This document shows positions 1 through 9,000 of a stretch of DNA of 11,638 bases, piece after piece; the stretch's first letter is position 1; the number at the start of each line of letters is the position of its first letter. Origin of the DNA: an uncultured Lachnospiraceae bacterium (GTDB taxonomy: Bacteria > Bacillota > Clostridia > Lachnospirales > Lachnospiraceae); NCBI GenBank assembly GCA_910586715.1, contig CAJUJG010000071.1:1-11638 (forward strand), in the 5' to 3' direction. The position numbers and the translations under genes were made by a program. The notes under the pieces are model-generated. The model was not told the DNA's origin. It made no database searches and saw only the letters and a program-made list of their open reading frames with translations.

Positions 1-3000
1 GAGGAAGTGAGTGCTTCTACAGAGGAACCAAAACAGGAAGAGACAAGTGCGCCTGTTGAGAACACGACGCAGGAGGAGACGAGTGCGCCTGTTGAGAGTA
101 CGATGCAGGAGGGGACGAGTGCGCCTGTTGAGACAACAACTGCTGAGGAAGAAGCTTCTACAGACGAACTATTACAAAAAGCAGAAGGTGAGACAGCAAA
201 GCTTGAGACAGTCATTAAAATTTCTTTAGATGATTTAAATGGATTTACACGCAACCAGTCTGTCTCTGAAGGTTACGAATATACCACAACATATAAGGAA
301 CAGTCAGTTTTTAGCTCTGTGAAATCATCTGTAAAAAGTGCAGTGACTGTTCAGGTTGATGGTGAGAAGAAAGATGCTTTAAAAGAAGATCCATATCTCA
401 AACTCCAGTATCAGTCTGAGAAAGACGGTTCTTATACAGATATGGACGGACTTCCTACAAATGCAGGAAAGTATCGTCTGAGAGTCTATGTCAATGCGGT
501 ACCAGAACTTTGTGGCGATGCAGAAGAATTTGTATATTTTGAGATTACAAAGGCAGAGTTAAAGCTCAATATAACAGGGCTGGTAACGGTACAGCCGGGA
601 ACTGCCATAAGTGACTTTAAGAAGGATGTCAGTGAAAATTATAAGTTGACTGGTGAATCATTTTCGCCTGACAAGATCAAAACACTGACTGCTTTAGATC
701 CAGCGGACATCAAAGTATATGAATTTGCTGATGCTAAGAAAGCAGATACAGAGACTACAGACACAGAGTTTAGCACAGAGAAGACATATGTGGTTACAGT
801 CGGTGTAAAGTTTAGAGATGAAGCAGCGACAGGAGCGAACTATACAATCACTGCTGAGGATTACTACATTATTGAAGTTGGTGATCTGACAGAGACAACG
901 GTAAATGTGGAGCTCAAGAAACCTGTTGATGTTAGAAAATATGATCCGGCAAAAGAGCTGAACTGGGAAGAGATTGAGAAGGAATATATCAACACAGATA
1001 GCCTTACGGTGACAAAGACAGAAGGCAGGGGCGATTCCGAGAAAGAGGTTTCAATCTTTGCAGAGGGCACCAATGTAAGGGAGAAGTTAGGGGCTCCGGC
1101 ATGGTATACAAGAGAGCAGACAGACAACATTGAGATGCCAGCCCTTGATGAAGAGACCCAGTTTGAGGCTGATGGATACAGATATACGAAGTTTGACGGA
1201 AATCCAAAGGATGTTGGCGAATATTATATCGTATATACATATCCCGGTGAAACAGGGAAATACAAAAAAGCATACAGCAATGCGGTACAGGTATCAATTG
1301 ACCCTGCATCCCTTGCAATTGAGGCGGCAGATGTTGTATTAAAAGTCGGAATGAACAAGGACGACGTTGCCAAAGCGCTTATGAAAGCAGGGTATGTTCT
1401 TTACAACGTTAAGGATGGCAAAACCGATACGGTGTATGAGACAAAGAATCAGAAAGATTTCTTTGGTGTTTCTTATGACAATACAAATGCAACGCAGTAT
1501 TTTGTACCTGAATTTACACTTGAGCAGCGTGAGGAACTGGATAAAGACCAGCAGACAGAAACAGAGAAGTGGGATGAATGGGGTCCTTATGATGAAAAGA
1601 ACCTCACATTGGGAACGGCTGACAAGAAAGTAGAGTACCGTATTGTGCCTACAGGGTACAAGGTAGTCTATGATTCAGAAGGCAAGAAGCTTTTGGAGAC
1701 AGAACTCACAGACAGAACCACAAATTCCGCTGAGAAGAATTATATTGTGGATATGCATGTGGAATCCGCTGTAACACTCGGTGAATTCAAGGAGACATCG
1801 ATTGATACAAAAGCCATTGTAGAGGCATTTAAGGCAAAGGGCGGCAAAGTTGATAACGAAAACAGCGGAAGCAGCGTGGACAATCCACTGTCGACAATCT
1901 ACAATCAGGATCTGCTGTTTGAGACACGTGCCGAATACAAGAAGGCAGTTGTCAACGGCGCCAATGTAAAGGATGCAGACCCAGGCATCACATATACATG
2001 GGAAAAGGCTGACAGGGATGCATATGAGAAATACATCACAACAGCTCCAGATAAGGATGAAGAGACTGCAAAGCAGGATGCAAAAGATGCATTGTTAGAC
2101 AGCTTTGTTCCGCAGTCATACTGGACACATGAAAGCAGTTTCATATCACCAGTTGATGCAGCGCTCTACCGTCTGCATATTGAGTACAGGGATGTGGACG
2201 AAGAATATATGCCTTCAGAGGCATATATATATTTCCAGATTAAGCAGCGTGCGATCATTACAGCAGCAGTCAAACCGTATAGTCAGTATGCAGACTACGG
2301 CGATCTGATTCAGGGGATTACTCCGAACTATGGAATTATTGTTCTGAATGAGAATAATGATGAGACGACTCTGGATGGAGCAGAGGTGCTTCCTGTTGAT
2401 CCGGTTCAGGAGGGAGTTACATACCGTGTAGCGGCAGAAAGAAAGGATAAAACCAGTGGGAACTGGGTAAAGGCTACAGAATCAGAATCAGTATTTATGG
2501 AAGGCGAATCCTATCGCGTGTCTTATACCCTTGATGATATGAGGGGCGAAATCGCAGATGGCAGCATAAAATGGGAGCTTTCGAACAAGGACGAACTTCC
2601 TCCTGAAATAACGGAAGTATGGGATCTGAAGGATCATGTCTTAAAGTGGGATAACTTTACGAACAGGAAGTCTTATAATTACGAAAAAGGCGAGTGGGAG
2701 TATTATTCAAACGTACCCGGCGAAGTAATCTTTGGAAGCAAAGACCTTGAACTTTCTGTAAATTCAGATATAACATCTTCCAAAGTATATGATGCAGAAC
2801 CTGCATTTAAGGAAGTACCACAGGGCTTTGTCACAATCAAGGATAAGGTAACTGGTGAAGCAGTAGATTATCCAGTAAACGCAGATGCGGAAAATGCAGT
2901 AACCTTATATTGGAAGTGGAATACTCCGTATGGTAACGAGGAAGTAGCGTTTGATAAGGTGATATATGGTGGTACATATACCCTTTATGCATACTTTGCA

Positions 3001-6000
3001 GGAAATGACAGTTATAAGGCATTTGATCAGCCTGTAAAGAAGGCGGACGGCAGTAATTATACGTTCGAGATTACGAAGCGCGACATCAGTATTGCACCGT
3101 CACTGGAAGCTAAGCCGGCAGGCGAGCTGGCACAGGAGCTGGTGAATGCGTATGAGATTCGGTATGACAATGTACCGCAGGCTGACGAGTATGCATTCCA
3201 GTATGGCTTGGATGCAAGGTATGACTGGGATAATGATGAACCTGTTGTATACGAGGGATATGCTGCATTATCACCAAACTATACGGATGACGATGATGTT
3301 CAAATCTGTAAATTTGACAGTAAGATCTATGTGGACAACAAGCAAATCTATGGAGAATATTTAAGAACAAACAAGGAATATACTGTAAAGCTTGATGCAG
3401 CTCTGGTATTCCCATATAATGTTTCGTACAAAGTAACATGGAAGCCAGAAACAAAGAAGATTGTAGATCGTGGTATGGCAGGAATAAGCTATACAAATTT
3501 CCTTAAACATGAGTACGAAGATGGCAGCATCGATCCTATAGGCGTTGACGTTTATGGAGCGAATGACGCGGATGGTGCATATACCATTACACCGCGCGAG
3601 GGAATTCCCTTTGCTTATAAGGGATATTATCAACCGCTTGGGGACGCAGACAACAATCCGATTCCGATGGATAAGAACTATATCGCGTTCAGCGTCAGGG
3701 TACCGCGTGAGTTTTTGGGAAATACATCGGGAAGCAAGTTTACTGACAATGCAAAGCGTTTTGTGTTTGAGAACAGCGTTAAGGCAGCAAACGGTTATGT
3801 ATTGAAAAATTCATATCCTAAAACAGATAATGGCGTAATAGATGGTTACATTGATGTACTTTTCCCAGTAGCATTAAACAGCGATAACAAGGCAGGAGTG
3901 CCTGATAGTGACGGCAAGGTTGAGACAGAACCGCAATTTACCATCACATGGGAAGAGGGTTACGCAGATACTTTCAAGCTGAACCTTGCAAATGCAAAGC
4001 TTGAGTCAAACCTCAGAAATGCAGTTTCACCGAAGTCGCTTGCATTCAACGGCGTGCAGGCAAAGATGGCAGTCGGCGAGGAGCAGCAGCTTGACGTCAA
4101 GATTAAGAAGGCGCAGCTTGGCGACATTGTAAGGATTAACTACAGACTTGCAGACGAAAAAGACAAAGATGTTCTCCATATTGACTCTGAGACTGGTCGT
4201 GTGACGGCGCTCAAGGCAAATAAGGGAGCAGTGACTGTCGAAGCGTATCCAGTACGTCTTGCAGAGGATGGAAAAACATTTGAGGAGATAAAAGCAGGAA
4301 AAGGTGTAGTAAAACCTGCAAAGACAAAGATTACAGTTACGGACGTGACAGCACCGGCAGTGAAGGGCGTCACGGTTCTTGATAATGCTTCAGCACGTGT
4401 ATCCTATACGGTTCCTGATAACGGATACCGCAGGGAAATCTATGTCGTGGAGACAGACAAGGCTAGCGTAAAGTCGTGGACGGCACAGAAGTTTGACACA
4501 ACGATTGACGAGATGAAGAACGGACAGTGGAAAGATGCCGGCTTTGCCATTAAGCCAGTCTATCTGTCAAACGAGAAATACTATGCAGCAGGTAATGGTT
4601 TTACGGTGGATAGTGAACGTTACTATGATACGGCGAAGAAGCTTTTTAGCATAAATCTTAGAGATATGGAGACTGCAAATGGCACTTATGTGGTATATGT
4701 AAGGAACGTTAGTGCAGAGCGTGTACTCGAAGATGGCGCGCAGGTTACATTCTCTAAGGCGGGAACAGTGAAGAACTTTGTCACAACACTTGCCAAGGTG
4801 CAGGATGTCATTCCAGCATTTAATGTAACTAGTGCAGATGACAGGAAAAATCCAGTAGGATATTATGGTTATGATGAGGAAGGTTATGTAGTTCAAAAAT
4901 ATGACAAGAAAGATATAGCGGATTATACACATAACATTCAGGTTTCTATACCGGATAATAATGTGCCTGTATATCTGGTTGACCTCTCAGCAAAATCAGC
5001 ACAGGTCCTGGTAGACGGATGGTTTAACGAGAAAGCGTCAAATCCGGCAGCAGATGGAGGGGACTATATTAAGAAGACACTGCCATTAAAGAAAACAGAT
5101 AAGACGCTGCTAACCTCCTATGTAGACCCGAAGGTGACATATGCAGTGACAGATACTAATACGGCACCCAGGCTTAAGAATGGTAAGTGGGAAGTGACGA
5201 ATCCGTCGAAGTTTGCGGCAATCAGCAACAGCGGCAAGATTACCTTTAAGGGTGTTGACAGGAATGGTCTTGCACAAGTGTATGTGTGGGCTCTTACTGA
5301 CAATGGAAAAGCAAATTATTGTCTGCTTTACATTGGAGCAGTACCTGATTCTATCACAGGCAAGACAGCAAAGATGAAGGTTGGTGACCAGCTCAGGCTT
5401 GCCACACTCCTTGAGTACAAGGAAGGTAAGGCAAAGGTTCCGGGCTATCGTTCAGGCAGTATTGAGATAACCAGCACACAAGAAGATATTGAGAAGGCAG
5501 GTTTTGAACTCCGCGAGGCACAAGATGGCGAAAAGATCAACGGTGAGGATTGTATAGCAGGTGAGTGGATTATCACGGCAAAGGCACCAACACCGACGAA
5601 AAACTTTGCGCTTCAGATTAAGGATCACAGCTTTGTAAGAGAACCGAGTGATGAGGCTAAGACCGCGACGGTAACCCTGACAGCATCACAGCTTGACCCT
5701 GTAAAGGGACTCAAAGCAGTTTACACAGATGACAAGCATATTACCTTGAACTTTGCACATGCCGGAAATCCTGAGGCATTTGATATCGAAGTAAAGGATG
5801 CAAGGGGAAGCATTGTCTATAAGAAGCTTACATGGAATGACGACAATAAATGGGTGATTCGTAAAGATGCCGCTGATTTTATGCAGAGATATCAAAAGAG
5901 TATTATCTGGAATAGTGAGCTGGCATATTTTGAAAAGACAAAGACCTATGCATTTACAATTGATACAGACAGGCTTGTCAGACTTTCTGCATATACAATA

Positions 6001-9000
6001 TCAGTGACCCCTGTATATGAAGGACAGTATTTGGCAAAAGCAGTCACAGCAAAAGCAAAGACCACCAATATCCCGGCGTCTTATGAGGATGTGGATACAT
6101 ACGCAAGCGGAAAAGGCGGGCAAGTAATCTATTATAATGGTGACGGCATGGGTGACTATGACTGGGATAACCATGGTAATCAGATTGCATATTACCCATA
6201 CTTTACATCAGGAAATACCTATACGCTTTCTATTGATACAGACGGAAATGCCAAGGATCGTGTAACAGATACTCTGACATGGAAGAGCAGCAACACTAAG
6301 GTAGCGTCTATCAAGGCAAATCCGGGCAGCTACACAGCTACATTCAAACCGGTACAGCAGGGTGTGACCACGATTTCGGTGACATCAAAGATTACAAAGA
6401 AAGTAATTGCTAGATGGGATGTCAAGGTAAAGGCTGTAGGAAACGGCAAAGGCTTTGGCGGAGACTATGAGTGGACAAACACTGATTCTTTCTACAAGGA
6501 TATTCTCGCAAAGTGGGATCCGTTCTACGAAGGAAAACTTGAAGTTCTGACATTGACAACACCTGTTCAGGTGTCTGGTAACAAAGACAGGACATGGGTA
6601 TCCTTTACGGCACCAGTATACGGCGAGTATACATTTGGCGGATGCCAATATACTGTATATGGCAGCAGAAACATGGATGCAGAAAGCAGCAGTACGAACC
6701 AGATATATAAACTTGAGGCAGGCCAGACAATTTACTTCCGTGTCACTGGCACAGGAACACTGAGCGTAACGAGCCATACAGATTTTACAAGACTTACAGT
6801 TGACAACGACAAAGAACATCCATTGAAAGTCCAGTTAACACAAGGCGCAAGCTGTGCATGGATTGCATTTACAGCACCTGAGGATAACTACTATACATTC
6901 GTTGGCAACGGTATTGGGCAGTATATGCAGGATAATAAGCAAAAACCCATGAGTAATAATAATTCAGTTGGCCTGAAAGCCGGAGAGACTATTTTTATCC
7001 AGGCAAATAAAGGCACACTGTATGTAACATACAAGAAAGCAGCAAAAATACTTGCTGACAAGGGTTCTGAAGAAGTAACGCTGACAGCAAAAGAGAAGAC
7101 ACAGTATATTCGGTTTACAGCGCCTGCATCACAGGATTATATATTCGAGATACCAAACGATGGCGTAGTAGATGTAAAATTCTATGAAGCAACAAACAAT
7201 ACGGCATTGACAGTTAATGATTACTTTGTGGCAGCAAAGAGACTGGCAGCGGATGGTGACGCAACAGAACCGACAGCACCTAAGACACAGAAAAAGACGC
7301 TGTATCTTGAAGCAGGCACAACGATCATTATCGAGGTTTCAGTGAATGCAATGCCGGCAAACAAGACAGAGGTTAAGGCAGCAGTCTCTGTTGCATCCTC
7401 AGCAGTTAAAGAGCTGAAGACAGATGCTCCGCAAACGGTAACCAAGGGTACGACAGCAACATTGTCATTTAAGGTACCAGAGGCATCAAATGCCAAGTAC
7501 AGCTTCAGCAGCGTGAGCACTGCAGAGGGAGAAGCTAAGGTATATGGCGTTATGTCATATTACAATGATGAGTATAAGTCTGTTGATTTGTATGATGATT
7601 CATTGGAGATCAAAGACGGAAAAGCCTCAATTAATGACATTACGATTAAGACAGGCGATACCATTTACATTAAGGTCGATGCGTCAACTGAAGCAGCAGA
7701 TGTTAAGGTAAGCGTATCAGTAAAGGGAAGTGTAGGCGAACTGACAGATTCTGTCAGCCTGACATTGACAGATGACTTTGAGGACAGCTGGTATACATTT
7801 GAGGCTAAGAGTGCAGGATGGTATGAGTTCAGCGCATCATCAGCAAAAGCTGGGGATAATGGGGCACATACAGTATATGTTCAGAGTGTGTCTGGTATTT
7901 ACAGTGACGATTATGCTCGACCATATGTAAACTTAACCAGCAGTACTGATGGTACGCCGAGCACGCAGATTGTACAGCTTAAAGCAGGGGATAAAGTAGT
8001 ATTAAAGGCATCAGTAGCTAGAACGGTAGGCAATAAGGATGCAAAGACGGATGCAGCACTTACTGTAAAGAAGGTGTCAGTAACACCAATTAACTTGGGT
8101 GAGACGAAGGTATCACTGAATGCCAAGGACAGTGTAAATTACTATTCATTTACGGCAGAGAAGAATGACAGGTATTCCGTTAAGTGGACACCGGATACAG
8201 ATACTGGAGACGCAGAGGTAAAGTATGGTAGTGAATTGTCTGGTATGACCAGCTTACTTTCGTTTAACGAATATATTAACATTGGCAAAATATATTATTT
8301 CAGTGTGAAGCAGACTGGCGATAAAGCTGTCAGTGGTACCTTGAGTGTAAGCAATAGCTCATCCGGCAAAAAAGTACTGACAGTTGGAAAGAATGACTTT
8401 GAACTGAAAGAAAATGAGTCAGCAGAATATAAGTTTATAGTACCGGCAGATAATGCACTGGGCTATAAACTGACCGTGGCAAATACGACTACAGTAGGCG
8501 AAGGCGAGACGGCAGATGTATATGTTGACGGAAATTATGTGCCAGCGGGCGAAACCCTATGCATTCCTGAGCAATATTGGGTAAAGAAGGATAACTCATA
8601 TGAAATATCTGTCTCAGGAAACGGAAAGGCTGTCAAAGGCTCTATTACGGTAGAGGCAATCGCGGCTGTAGACTTCCCGGCAGACGGCAATGCCAAGGTA
8701 ACAAAGGCAGCGCCGGCATGGTATCAGTTCAGCTTGACAGAATCAGGCAGATATACTTTTACAAAAGAGGATAAAGATGGTACATATACAACTTTCTTTA
8801 CTGTTGGAGACGATGGACGACACAACACAGTAAGCGATGGCAAATATGTTAAGATCGGCACTGTGATTTATGCACAGGTGACAACAACATCCAAGGATGA
8901 GAAGACAGCCGTTGTGAAGAAGCCGGAAAAGATTGCACCCAAGACATTAGCGCTTAACACGGAAGTAACGGTTGAGGCAGCAGAAGGAAAGACAGTAGGC

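Noticed and set aside
7..9. GTG at base 7 as the true start of the giant gene
   Set aside because: The frame is open to the left edge, there is no spaced ribosome binding site, and the following residues are an acidic stalk rather than a signal peptide. It is simply the first start-like codon in the window.
11..229. Arg-rich 72-codon frame overlapping the tandem repeat
   Set aside because: It is a shifted-frame reading of the 36-bp repeat. The Arg runs are an artefact of GAG/GAC-rich codons read out of frame.
6385..6819. 144-codon minus-strand open frame with hydrophobic and Cys-rich composition
   Set aside because: It is a shadow of the coding strand across the Big_2-like domain and the first PPC-like unit. 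Its cysteines come from reading antisense of Ala/Thr codons (GCA, ACA).
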